From contig CAZOOK010000013.1 of NCBI GenBank assembly GCA_964581385.1, positions 71,539-135,538 on the forward strand: DNA of 64,000 bases. The letters are read 5' to 3'. The translations under genes and the position numbers were made by a program. The notes below the pieces were generated by a model, which made no database searches, was not told the DNA's origin, and worked only from the letters and a program-made list of their open reading frames with translations. This document shows, one piece after another, positions 25,055 through 33,187 of the stretch (the stretch's first letter is position 1; each line of letters opens with the position of its first letter). The stretch comes from CAZOOK01 sp964581385. Lineage in GTDB: Bacteria > Pseudomonadota > Gammaproteobacteria > Nevskiales > Nevskiaceae.

Positions 25055-26259
25055 ACATCAGAGCCCCATGAGGTTTTTCCCACGATTTCATCCACTACAA
25101 CAGCGACCTCTGCTTGAGATGACACATTCCACAAGACAGGGACGTATTGCTTTAGCAACGAAGGGACAGCCCAACCCGCTGTGTCGAGAAAAACTTTACT
25201 GAGTGGCTCAAACATTGATGCAAAGAGCCATAGTACGAAATCACGTGCGCAGACGGAAGACACATCCGCTACACGTGCACTAGAGCGGTCATTGAAGACC
25301 TCTAATAAGCTGGCGGCGAGCCGCGGAGGAATTTCGTCGAAGGCTGGCGCGACCATTCTTGGCGAACCCCGTATCGACTGGCGACTTTCCTCGAAGTATT
25401 TTAGAAAATGTCCTAGCACATCCGGCGGAAACAATCCACGATGCTTTTCGTATTCACATGCGAAGATCGCCCATGAATAAAGGGTGGCTTTGTTGAATCG
25501 GATGCTTTCTCCGTAGCTAGCGCTGGCCCTCCCTAGTGCGTCGAATGCTCTTGTTACGCGCCGAATGATGTGGCTCTCAAGAGGTCGGCCAAGTCGATAA
25601 AGATCGGTAATTTGCCCGGATGTGACTTTTGCCCGCAATGACCCTTCACTAAGTGTGAAGCAAACACGAGCGACAATATCGTCATACGCCATTCTGCTAT
25701 TGGGAAATCCCAAGGTTCTTTCGTTCAATCCGAAGATCGTAAATTCACTTACTATTTCTTTAACTTGGCTTCGCGCTGGACCATAGAAAGCGTTCCGCTG
25801 CTCTGCTGCGGTTAGGTTTGTAGGCTGGTTGAGTCTATAAAACAGCTCACCCGGTTCTTCCGGACTGTAGTCGGAGATCTTTATGACCCTAATGGAATAG
25901 GTGTCAAACCTTCGCCGGTATCGATCAGGAAGCTTTTCGTACTTCGTTCCATGTAAAGAAACAAGCTCCGAATCTAGAGGCTGACAGTACCCATTTACGC
26001 TAAATTTGTTCTCGGCAAAATCTCGAATAGCGGCAAGTCGCTGCTGACCATCGAGGACCTCTTGATGTTCCGTTTCTGGATCAACGACTATGTGAACGGG
26101 CGGCACATGCCAGCCTCGCAGAATGGTGTCTATTAATTTTTGTTTTTTAACGAGGCTCCATACTTCGCCGCGTTGAAAATCGGGCTGCAAATTCAGATCG
26201 CCTTTTCGAATTCTTGCAACGAGCGTTTCTAAATCTGGATCCCAAGGAGTTAATTTCAT
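25051..26259 (-). CDS. DUF262 (GmrSD/ParB-like) domain protein, partner of the AAA-TOPRIM ATPase
   Basis: 402 residues from ATG 26259. The DUF262 N-terminal domain is unmistakable: LQPDFQRGEVWSLVKKQKLI (residues 25-44) and VLDGQQRLAAIRDF (68-81), the ParB/sulfiredoxin-like nucleotide-binding motifs of GmrS and SspE. No DUF1524/HNH motif follows; the C-terminal 200 residues are helical and unassigned. DUF262 proteins are mostly parts of phage-defence nucleases. The gene is first of a two-gene operon and lies beyond the nrdB terminator. No good Shine-Dalgarno is visible. A TTG two codons upstream is the alternative start. Confidence 0.85.
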   Translation of the reverse strand: MKLTPWDPDLETLVARIRKGDLNLQPDFQRGEVWSLVKKQKLIDTILRGWHVPPVHIVVDPETEHQEVLDGQQRLAAIRDFAENKFSVNGYCQPLDSELVSLHGTKYEKLPDRYRRRFDTYSIRVIKISDYSPEEPGELFYRLNQPTNLTAAEQRNAFYGPARSQVKEIVSEFTIFGLNERTLGFPNSRMAYDDIVARVCFTLSEGSLRAKVTSGQITDLYRLGRPLESHIIRRVTRAFDALGRASASYGESIRFNKATLYSWAIFACEYEKHRGLFPPDVLGHFLKYFEESRQSIRGSPRMVAPAFDEIPPRLAASLLEVFNDRSSARVADVSSVCARDFVLWLFASMFEPLSKVFLDTAGWAVPSLLKQYVPVLWNVSSQAEVAVVVDEIVGKTSWGSDV

Positions 26260-26294
26260 AACCAATCGATTTCGGTACTATTGCCGCAAACATA

Positions 26295-26328
26295 CCGAAG
26301 GCCGCACGGAGCGGCCTTCGGAATTTTT
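26295..26328. terminator. hairpin terminator downstream of nrdB
   Basis: An 11-bp perfect stem (26295-26305 with 26311-26321) with an ACGGA loop. Read on the plus strand it is followed by AATTTTT. On the minus strand, where nrdAB is transcribed, the trailing sequence TATGTTTG is only weakly T-rich. It sits 30 bp past the nrdB stop and before the DUF262 gene, so it probably insulates the two units. Confidence 0.7.
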
Positions 26329-26349
26329 AATGTGTCATTGTTTGAAAAT

Positions 26350-27588
26350 TCAATCCCAGCTCAAAGCCCCCCCCGTCTGATACTCCGTAACCCGAGTCTC
26401 AAAGAAATTCTTCTCCTTCTTCAGATCCATGACCTCGCTCATCCACGGGAACGGATTGTTCTGCGCGGGATAGATGGGCTTGATGCCGATCTGGTTGCAG
26501 CGGCGGTTGGCGATGAATTGCATGTATTCGTTGAACATGCCGGCGTTGAGGCCGAGGACGCCGCGCGGCATGGTGTCATGGGCGTAGCGGATTTCCATTT
26601 GCGTGGCTTCGTGGATCATCTGCCGCACTTCTTCCTGGAATTCGGCGGTCCAGATCTGCGGGTTTTCGATCTTGATCTGGTTGATGACGTCGATGCCGAA
26701 GTTCATGTGCATCGATTCGTCGCGCATGATGTATTGGATCTGCTCGGAGACGCCGACCATCTTGTTGCGGCGGCCGAAGCTGAGGATCTGCACGAAGCCG
26801 ACGTAGAAGAAGATGCCTTCGAAGATCACGTAGAAGGCGATGAGGTCGCGCAGCAGGCGGCGGTCGGCTTCGGTGGTGCCGGTGTGGAAGGTCGGGTCGC
26901 TGAGCGACTGCGTGAAGGTCAGGCTCCAGGCGGCCTTGTCGTGGATGCTCGGCACTTCGCGGTACATGTTGAACACTTCCGCTTCGTCCAGCGCCAGCGA
27001 TTCGATGCAGTACTGGTAGGCGTGCGTGTGCAGCGCTTCCTCGAAGGCCTGGCGCAGTAGGTACTGCCGGCATTCCGGATTGGTCAGGTGCCGGTAGACG
27101 GCGAGCACGAGGTTGTTGGCGACGAGGCTGTCGGCGGTGGAGAAGAAGCCGAGCGTGCGCTTGATGATCATGCGCTCGTCTTCGGTCAGGCCTTTCGGGT
27201 CCTGCCACAGCGCGATGTCGGCGGCCATCTGGATTTCCTGCGGCATCCAGTGGTTGTTGCAGGCGGCGAGGTACTTCTCCCAGGCCCATTTGTACTTGAA
27301 GGGGACGAGCTGGTTGAGGTCGGCGCGGCAGTTGATGATTTTCTTGTCGTCGACCTGGATGCGGCGCGCGCCCATCTGCAGGTCTTCGAGACCGGTGGCG
27401 CCGTACTCGACTTTCGCCTGCGGCGGCGTCAGACGGAATTCGTCGGGCGTGGGGATGCGCGGCACCGGCGCCGGTTCGGCGGCGGGCGCTCTCATGATGA
27501 TCGGACTGCCCGGCGGCAGGCGCGCGGGTGGCGGCGGGAACGGCAGGGTCTTGGGCGAGGTGCTTGGTTCGTCGTCCCAGCTGAGCAT
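26350..27588 (-). CDS. nrdB: class I ribonucleotide reductase beta subunit
   Basis: 412 residues from ATG 27588 (MLSWDDEPSTSPKTLPF), preceded by GGAAAA. It houses the di-iron/tyrosyl radical cofactor. EEALHTHAY contains the Glu, the His three residues later and the radical Tyr seven later, as in classical class Ia R2. A second ligand set follows in FEGIFFYVGF and MRDESMHMNFGID. A Pro-rich N-terminal tail of ~60 residues precedes the core, as in the Pseudomonas/Xanthomonas type. The C-terminus TGGALSWD is the peptide that docks on NrdA. Second gene of the nrdAB operon. Confidence 0.95.
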   Translation of the reverse strand: MLSWDDEPSTSPKTLPFPPPPARLPPGSPIIMRAPAAEPAPVPRIPTPDEFRLTPPQAKVEYGATGLEDLQMGARRIQVDDKKIINCRADLNQLVPFKYKWAWEKYLAACNNHWMPQEIQMAADIALWQDPKGLTEDERMIIKRTLGFFSTADSLVANNLVLAVYRHLTNPECRQYLLRQAFEEALHTHAYQYCIESLALDEAEVFNMYREVPSIHDKAAWSLTFTQSLSDPTFHTGTTEADRRLLRDLIAFYVIFEGIFFYVGFVQILSFGRRNKMVGVSEQIQYIMRDESMHMNFGIDVINQIKIENPQIWTAEFQEEVRQMIHEATQMEIRYAHDTMPRGVLGLNAGMFNEYMQFIANRRCNQIGIKPIYPAQNNPFPWMSEVMDLKKEKNFFETRVTEYQTGGALSWD

Positions 27589-27613
27589 GGCGGTGTTTTC
27601 CTTTTTTGTGTTC

Positions 27614-27663
27614 GGGAGAGGGATTTCCCCCACTCCCTAACCCTCTCCCGCGAGGGGAGAGGG
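27614..27663 (-). promoter_or_regulatory. alternative hairpins between nrdA and nrdB
   Basis: GGGAGAGGG occurs at 27614-27622 and again at 27655-27663, and its exact complement CCCTCTCCC sits between them at 27641-27649. The middle segment can pair with either neighbour but not both. The right-hand pair (loop GCGAG) resembles a dispersed repeat I know from Xanthomonadaceae-type genomes. In the mRNA this lies between the nrdA stop and the nrdB ribosome site. Confidence 0.6.
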
Positions 27664-27672
27664 GATTAGTCT

Positions 27673-30600
27673 CTACTGGCAGGCTTCGCAGCCGGGGTCG
27701 AGGATCGAGCAGACCTTGGCGCCGGAGACATCCGTCGCCGCCTTCACGGGCGGCGCGGCAGTGAGACTGCCGGCATCGGCGCCGCCACCCACCTTGTTGA
27801 GGCGGTTGTCGGTGATCGTCGTCTTCTCGGCGTGCGTGGCGCCCAGCGTGCGCAGGTAGTACGTGGTCTTGAGGCCGCTGGTCCAGGCGTGGCGGTAGAG
27901 CTCGTCGAGCTTCTTGCCGTTGGGCTGCGCCATGTACAGGTTCAGCGACTGTGACTGGTCGATCCACTTCTGACGGCGGCTGCCGGCATCCACTAACCGC
28001 TTGGCGTCGACTTCGAACGCGCACTTGTAGAGTGACTTGAGATCGTCCGGAATGCGGTCGATCTGCTGCACGCTGCCGTCGAAGTACTTGAGGTCGTGGA
28101 CCATCACTTCGTCCCACAGGCCGCGCGTCTTCAGGTCGTTGGCGAGGTATTCGTTGACGACGGTGAATTCGCCGGACAGGTTGGACTTCACGTACAGGTT
28201 GCTGAACTGCGGTTCGATCGACTGCGCCACGCCGGTGATGTTGGCGATGGTGGCGGTCGGCGCGATGGCCATGCAGTTGCTGTTGCGGATGCCGACCGTG
28301 CCGATGCGCGCGCGCATCGCGTCCCAGTTGAAGCTGCCGCTGACACTGCTGTCTTGCGTCAGATACTGCTTGCCGCGCGCCTGCGCCAACAGGCGGATCG
28401 AGTCGATCGGCAGGATGCCCTGATCCCACAGCGAGCCCTTGAAGCTGGAGTAGGCGCCGCGCTCTTCGGCGAGATCGGTGCTGGCCTTGATCGCGTAGTA
28501 GCTGATGGCCTCCATCGACTCGTCGGCGAACTTGATGGCGGCGTCGGTTTCGTACGGCACGCGCAGCTTGTACAGCGCGTCCTGGAAACCCATCACGCCG
28601 AGGCCGACCGGGCGGTGGCGGAGATTGGAATTGCGCGCGGTGGCGACCGAGTAGTAGTTGTACTCGATGACGTTGTCGAGCATGCGCATCGCGGTGTTGA
28701 TGGTCTTCTCGAGCTTTTGCAGATCGAGCTTGCCTTCAACGATGTGGCTGGCGAGGTTCACCGAGCCGAGGTTGCACACGGCGATTTCCTGGCCGGCCTT
28801 GGTGTTCAGCGTGATCTCAGTGCAGAGATTGGAGCTGTGCACCACGCCGACGTGCTGCTGCGGGCTGCGCAGATTGCAGGGGTCCTTGAAGGTGATCCAG
28901 GGATGGCCGGTCTCGAACAGCATCGAGAGCATCTTGCGCCACAGGTTCAGCGCCGGCATGCGCTTGAAGTTCTTAATGCGGCCCTGGTCGGCGAGCACTT
29001 CGTATTCGGCGTAGCGCTTGGCGAAAGCCTCACCGATCAGGTCGTGCAGATCGGGCGTTTCATCGGGCGAGAACAGCGTCCACTGGCCGTCTTCGATCAC
29101 GCGCTGCATGAACAGGTCCGGCACCCAGTTGGCGGTATCCATGTCGTGGCAGCGGCGGCGGTCGTCGCCGGTGTTCTTGCGCAGTTCGAGGAATTCCTCG
29201 ATGTCGCGATGCCAGGTTTCAAGATAGGCGCACAGCGCGCCCTTGCGCTTGCCGCCCTGATTGACCGCGACAGCGGTGTCGTTCGCCACTTTCAGGAATG
29301 GCACCACGCCGTTGCTCTTACCGTTGGTGCCCTTGATGTAGCCGCCCATGCCGCGCACCGGCGTCCAGTCGTTGCCGAGGCCGCCGGCGAATTTGGACAG
29401 CATGGCGTTGTCGTGCACTGCGCCGAAGATGCCGTGCAGATCGTCCGGTACCTGCGTCAGATAGCAGGACGACAGCTGCGGGCGCAGCGTGCCGGAGTTG
29501 AACAGCGTCGGCGTGCTCGACATGAAGTCGAAGCTCGACAGCAGCGTGTAGAACTCGATGGCGCGCGTCTCGCGGTCGATCTCGTTGATCGCCAGGCCCA
29601 TCGCCACGCGCATGAAGAACGCCTGCGGCAGTTCGAAGCGCACCTTGTTGCTGTGGATAAAGTAGCGGTCGTACAGCGTCTGCAGGCCGAGATAGTCGAA
29701 CTTCATGTCGCGCTCGGGCAGCAGCGCGGCGCCGAGCTTTTCCAGATCGAACAGGGCGAGCTTGGTGTCGAGCAGTTCCAGCTCGGCGGCCTTGTGGATG
29801 TATTCGCGGAAGTAGTCCGGATAGATGCGCTTCATCTCCGCGAAGGTCGGGCGCGATTCGGCGACGCCGAGGAACTTCAGCGCTTCGTGGCGCATGGAGT
29901 CGAGTAGCAGGCGCGCCGACACGTAGGTGTAATTCGGTTCCTTCTCGATGCGCGCGCGCGCGGCCAGCGTCAGCGCCTGCGACAGCTCGGCTTCGGAAAT
30001 GCCGTCGTAGAGGTCGCGCAGCGCGGCGGTGACGACTTCTTCGCCATCGACGCCGGTCAGTCCGACGCAGGCCTCGGCGGCGAGGCGGTGCTGGCGCTCT
30101 TCATCGAGCGGCACCATGCGACCGTCATCGAGCTTGACGGTGATGATCTGCTTGGGCGGCGCCGTCTGCGTGGTTTTCTTGGCCGCGGCTTCGGCGGCGC
30201 GCTCGGACGAGCGGGCTTCGCGGTACAGCACGTAGGAACGCGCGACCTTGTGCTCGCCGGCGCGCATCAGCGCCAGCTCGACCTGATCCTGGATGTCTTC
30301 GATATGCAGCGTGCCGCCGCCGGACAGATGGCGGGTCAGGCCCTGAATGACCTGCTCGCTAAGGGCCTCGACCTTCTCGCGCACGCGCGTGCTGGCCGCC
30401 GCCGAGCCGCCTTCGACGGCCAGGAACGCCTTGGTCATGGCGATGGTGATCTTGCCGGGATCGAAATTGGTGAGCTTGCCGTTGCGGCGGATGACGCGGA
30501 CGCCGCCGGGAGCGGTGGCGACCAGTTCGGCGGAGGTGTCGGCGGCCGTTACCGGCGCCTTGGCCCGAACGGGCTGAGGGATCAGGGTCTGAGTTTCCAT
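27673..30600 (-). CDS. nrdA: class I ribonucleotide reductase alpha subunit
   Basis: 975 residues from ATG 30600, with GGGGAGA upstream; the longer frame to 30666 lacks support. Residues ~35-135 form an ATP-cone (VRVIRRNGKLTNFDPGKI), with a second, more divergent cone at ~150-255. The catalytic barrel shows SSCYLTQVPDD (first active-site Cys), NLCTEI (Asn-Cys-Glu) and LPIDSIRLLAQARGKQ. The C-terminal tail ends with GCEACQ, the redox pair regenerated by thioredoxin or glutaredoxin. It converts NDPs to dNDPs with NrdB. Upstream boxes suggest NrdR control. Confidence 0.96.
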   Translation of the reverse strand: METQTLIPQPVRAKAPVTAADTSAELVATAPGGVRVIRRNGKLTNFDPGKITIAMTKAFLAVEGGSAAASTRVREKVEALSEQVIQGLTRHLSGGGTLHIEDIQDQVELALMRAGEHKVARSYVLYREARSSERAAEAAAKKTTQTAPPKQIITVKLDDGRMVPLDEERQHRLAAEACVGLTGVDGEEVVTAALRDLYDGISEAELSQALTLAARARIEKEPNYTYVSARLLLDSMRHEALKFLGVAESRPTFAEMKRIYPDYFREYIHKAAELELLDTKLALFDLEKLGAALLPERDMKFDYLGLQTLYDRYFIHSNKVRFELPQAFFMRVAMGLAINEIDRETRAIEFYTLLSSFDFMSSTPTLFNSGTLRPQLSSCYLTQVPDDLHGIFGAVHDNAMLSKFAGGLGNDWTPVRGMGGYIKGTNGKSNGVVPFLKVANDTAVAVNQGGKRKGALCAYLETWHRDIEEFLELRKNTGDDRRRCHDMDTANWVPDLFMQRVIEDGQWTLFSPDETPDLHDLIGEAFAKRYAEYEVLADQGRIKNFKRMPALNLWRKMLSMLFETGHPWITFKDPCNLRSPQQHVGVVHSSNLCTEITLNTKAGQEIAVCNLGSVNLASHIVEGKLDLQKLEKTINTAMRMLDNVIEYNYYSVATARNSNLRHRPVGLGVMGFQDALYKLRVPYETDAAIKFADESMEAISYYAIKASTDLAEERGAYSSFKGSLWDQGILPIDSIRLLAQARGKQYLTQDSSVSGSFNWDAMRARIGTVGIRNSNCMAIAPTATIANITGVAQSIEPQFSNLYVKSNLSGEFTVVNEYLANDLKTRGLWDEVMVHDLKYFDGSVQQIDRIPDDLKSLYKCAFEVDAKRLVDAGSRRQKWIDQSQSLNLYMAQPNGKKLDELYRHAWTSGLKTTYYLRTLGATHAEKTTITDNRLNKVGGGADAGSLTAAPPVKAATDVSGAKVCSILDPGCEACQ

Positions 30601-30660
30601 AATGTATTTTTTCTCCCCGGGGGAATGGTGCGAAAAAAAGTGGGAGGTGCAACCGAGCTG

Positions 30661-30710
30661 TAACAATATATAGGGGTCTGAAGGAGCGTCAACCCCAACA
30701 TGTATTGTTT
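30661..30710 (-). promoter_or_regulatory. candidate NrdR boxes upstream of nrdA
   Basis: On the minus strand 30676-30661 reads CCCCTATATATTGTTA, whose core matches the NrdR consensus CwATATATwG. A weaker second copy has its core at 30698-30707 (ACATGTATTG on the plus strand, 7 of 10). Centres are 34 bp apart, slightly more than the usual three helical turns. The first box lies 61-76 bp upstream of the nrdA ATG. No nrdR gene is in the window. Confidence 0.5.
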
Positions 30711-30927
30711 TTTGGGTGAATCACCGGTGCATGGGCTGTGAGTAGCCTGTGCATAAAACGCCGAATTTCCATGTGATCAAGCACGTAACAAATTTATCCC
30801 CAGTCACTTACTACGATGGTCTAAATGACACGCGGTTTGTAAGGTGTGTAAGTGCAGCGGAAATTGCCGATGAGAAGAAAAAAACTACAACCTTTTCAGC
30901 GCATTATGCAGCGGAGGTGTTCCCGAG
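30711..30927. other. rest of the nrdA upstream region
   Basis: Part of the 327-bp gap between the GGDEF gene end and nrdA start. It is AT-richer than its surroundings and probably holds the nrdA promoter. Short frames here show no resemblance to known proteins. Confidence 0.35.
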
Positions 30928-32133
30928 TCAGGACAATCGGAGGGATTGCTGCTCCGCATCCGTGGGGGGTGTCGGTATCTGCGTGTAGCAGCGGACCGCG
31001 TTGCGGCCCTGTGCTTTGGCCTGATAGAGCGCCTGATCGGCCGCGTTCAGCAGCGAGCGCAACGGGACCATCGAGTCCGGCGTGCAGGCGACGCCGAGAC
31101 AAATGGTGACGTGGCCGAGCGGCGAGCGCGGATGCGGAATGGCCAGCGCTTCGACGCGGCCGCGCGCTTCTTCGGCGATGGCGATGGCGCTGTCGAGATC
31201 GCAGTCGTACAGCAGCAGCACGAATTCCTCACCGCCGGGCCGTGTGACCAGATCGAGCGGGCGGCGCGCGACGGTAAGCAGTGCCTCGGCGATCGTGCGC
31301 AGCGCGGTATCGCCGGCCATATGACCGAGTGAATCGTTGTAGAGCTTGAAGTAATCAACATCGGCGAACAGTGCGCTGACCGCTTTTCCCTCGCGGCGCG
31401 CGTGTCGCAGCATCTGCGGTCCCTGCTCGAACAGATGGCGGCGGTTACTGAGGCCGGTGAGATGATCGCGCAGCGAAATCTGCCGTACCTGCCGCTCTTT
31501 CAGCCAGGCGTAGCGCTCGGAGCGTTCCATCAGCAGGCAAGCGATCGAACACAGCAGGAAGTCCGCGCCGAGCACGAAAAAATTTTCCATCAACTCATGG
31601 CGGGGCAGATTGGCGCTGGCGATCACCGAGATATAGGCGGTGAATACGATGCCGGCCACAGGTATGGCGTGCCGCACCAGGCTGCCGGACAGCAACAGCA
31701 GGAAAGTCAGGTGCACGGCGAGCAGCGCGTACGGGAACGGAATGCCGTGGGCCTGCGCGACAGACATGATGTACACGTGCACACCACCGTCGAACGCCAG
31801 CACCGCCGGCGTGATCACATGCAACCAGCGCCGCCATTGCGGAACGAATTTGGCTACCGCAGGCGGAATGGCGTTGGGCAAACCAGCGACAATCAGGGCC
31901 AGCAGGTTCTGCAACGGGAACTGCAAGGTGATCCATTGCCATTCGGCGAGTAGCAACAGCACATAAAGCGCGGTGCCGATGCCGAATGTGAACTGGATCA
32001 GTTCCGCCTTGCGCTGATTGTGGTGGCGCAGATACTGACGTTCAAGCGCGCGCGGAAACCGCAGGCCTTTGCTAAACAGGCGCGGACGGCGCACAACATC
32101 CTTTGCGCCCGGGCGGGCGGCCTTGACGTCCAT
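30928..32133 (-). CDS. membrane-bound diguanylate cyclase (GGDEF domain)
   Basis: 401 residues from ATG 32133. The open frame continues to 32922, but that part is the antisense of the ABC ATPase gene and is not used. After a basic N-terminus, roughly five to six hydrophobic segments (LIQFTFGIGTALYVLLLLA ... ENFFVLGADFLLCSIACLL) form the membrane sensor. The C-terminal cyclase domain begins LRDHLTGLSNRRHLFEQ and carries the active site GGEEF, with ADVDYFKLYND before it. Predicted to make cyclic di-GMP. No RxxD inhibitory site is seen in the usual place just before GGEEF. Confidence 0.92.
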   Translation of the reverse strand: MDVKAARPGAKDVVRRPRLFSKGLRFPRALERQYLRHHNQRKAELIQFTFGIGTALYVLLLLAEWQWITLQFPLQNLLALIVAGLPNAIPPAVAKFVPQWRRWLHVITPAVLAFDGGVHVYIMSVAQAHGIPFPYALLAVHLTFLLLLSGSLVRHAIPVAGIVFTAYISVIASANLPRHELMENFFVLGADFLLCSIACLLMERSERYAWLKERQVRQISLRDHLTGLSNRRHLFEQGPQMLRHARREGKAVSALFADVDYFKLYNDSLGHMAGDTALRTIAEALLTVARRPLDLVTRPGGEEFVLLLYDCDLDSAIAIAEEARGRVEALAIPHPRSPLGHVTICLGVACTPDSMVPLRSLLNAADQALYQAKAQGRNAVRCYTQIPTPPTDAEQQSLRLS

Positions 32134-32268
32134 GGGTACGATAGTCCACCGGGCGGGAGAGAGGGGCCGGTTGCGCGAAAGTTTACCTAATCCTTTACGC
32201 GCCGCCGAGAGGCGGGGGCCTACGCTCGGACTTGAAAGCCTCCCCGCAAGACTGCACAGTGCCGCGCT

Positions 32269-33147
32269 ATGCCCGCCGTTCTCGAAGTCCACAATCTGGT
32301 CAAGCAATTCCGCAGTGTCCGCGCCGTCGACGGCATCAGCTTCGATGTCGCCGAGGGCCACTGTTTCGGCCTGCTCGGCCCCAACGGGGCGGGCAAGAGC
32401 ACGACGATCGAGATGCTCGAAGGCCTGTTGCCGCCGACCTCCGGCGACGTGCGCTTTCGCGGCGGACCGCTGGACAAGCACTATCGCGAGCGCGTCGGCA
32501 TCCAGTTTCAGACCACGGCCCTGCAGGATTTCCTGACGGTGCGCGAGAATCTGCAGTTCTTCGGCGCGCTGTATCCGCGCGGCCGCGACCCCGCGCAGCT
32601 GATCACGGAGTGCCGGCTGGAGGAGTTTCTCGACCGCGATTCGCGCAAGCTGTCCGGCGGCCAGCGCCAGCGGCTGCTGCTGGCGCTGGCGCTCATCAAC
32701 GATCCGGAACTGATCTTCCTCGACGAGCCCACCACCGGCCTCGATCCGCAGGCGCGCCGCAATTTCTGGGACTTGGTGCAGGACATCAAGCGCGCCGGCA
32801 AGACCATCGTGCTGACCACGCATTACATGGAAGAGGCTTATCTGCTCTGCGACGAGATCGCGATCATCGACCGCGGCCGCATCATCGCGCGCGGCAGCCC
32901 GGCTTCGCTGCTGGCTCAGCATTTCGATGATTCGGTGCTGGAACTACCGGCGGTGGAAATGGCGAAGGTCGGCGGCGCACTGCCGGCGAAGACGCGCGGC
33001 GATGTTGCCGAGGTGCACACCGCCGACATCAGCGCGACGATCGCGATGCTGCTGGCGGCGCAGGTATCGCTTACGCATCTGCGCATCCGCCCGCGCACGC
33101 TTGAGGACCTGTTCCTGGAGTTGACCGGCAAGGAGCTGCGGGCTTGA
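32269..33147 (+). CDS. ABC transporter ATP-binding protein (DrrA-like exporter family)
   Basis: 292 residues. Walker A GPNGAGKST (~38-46), Q-loop IQFQTTALQDFLTVREN, signature LSGGQRQR (~126-133), Walker B LIFLDEPTTGLDP and H-loop LTTHYMEEA are intact. The C-terminal extension (RTLEDLFLELTGKEL) is typical of DrrA/CcmA-type subunits of ABC-2 exporters. With the permease 40 bp downstream it should form a homodimeric-type exporter for drugs, lipids or polysaccharide. It is divergent from the diguanylate cyclase, sharing a 135-bp promoter region. Confidence 0.94.
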   Translation: MPAVLEVHNLVKQFRSVRAVDGISFDVAEGHCFGLLGPNGAGKSTTIEMLEGLLPPTSGDVRFRGGPLDKHYRERVGIQFQTTALQDFLTVRENLQFFGALYPRGRDPAQLITECRLEEFLDRDSRKLSGGQRQRLLLALALINDPELIFLDEPTTGLDPQARRNFWDLVQDIKRAGKTIVLTTHYMEEAYLLCDEIAIIDRGRIIARGSPASLLAQHFDDSVLELPAVEMAKVGGALPAKTRGDVAEVHTADISATIAMLLAAQVSLTHLRIRPRTLEDLFLELTGKELRA

Positions 33148-33187
33148 AACTCCCTGTGTTAACCGTTGAGAGGGTCGGCATGAGTTC

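Noticed and set aside
26281..27060. 259-codon plus-strand frame opposite nrdB
   Set aside because: Antisense shadow of nrdB; it also runs through the hairpin terminator.
26576..28429. 617-codon minus-strand frame across nrdB/nrdA
   Set aside because: It is a low-complexity Arg/His/Gln-rich shadow of NrdA and NrdB in another frame, caused by high GC at third positions.
28096..29907. 603-codon plus-strand frame opposite nrdA
   Set aside because: Antisense of a strongly conserved gene; composition is typical of a mirror frame and there is no ribosome site.
32134..32922. 263-codon N-terminal extension of the GGDEF protein
   Set aside because: It is the complement of the ABC ATPase gene; the diguanylate cyclase starts naturally at 32133.
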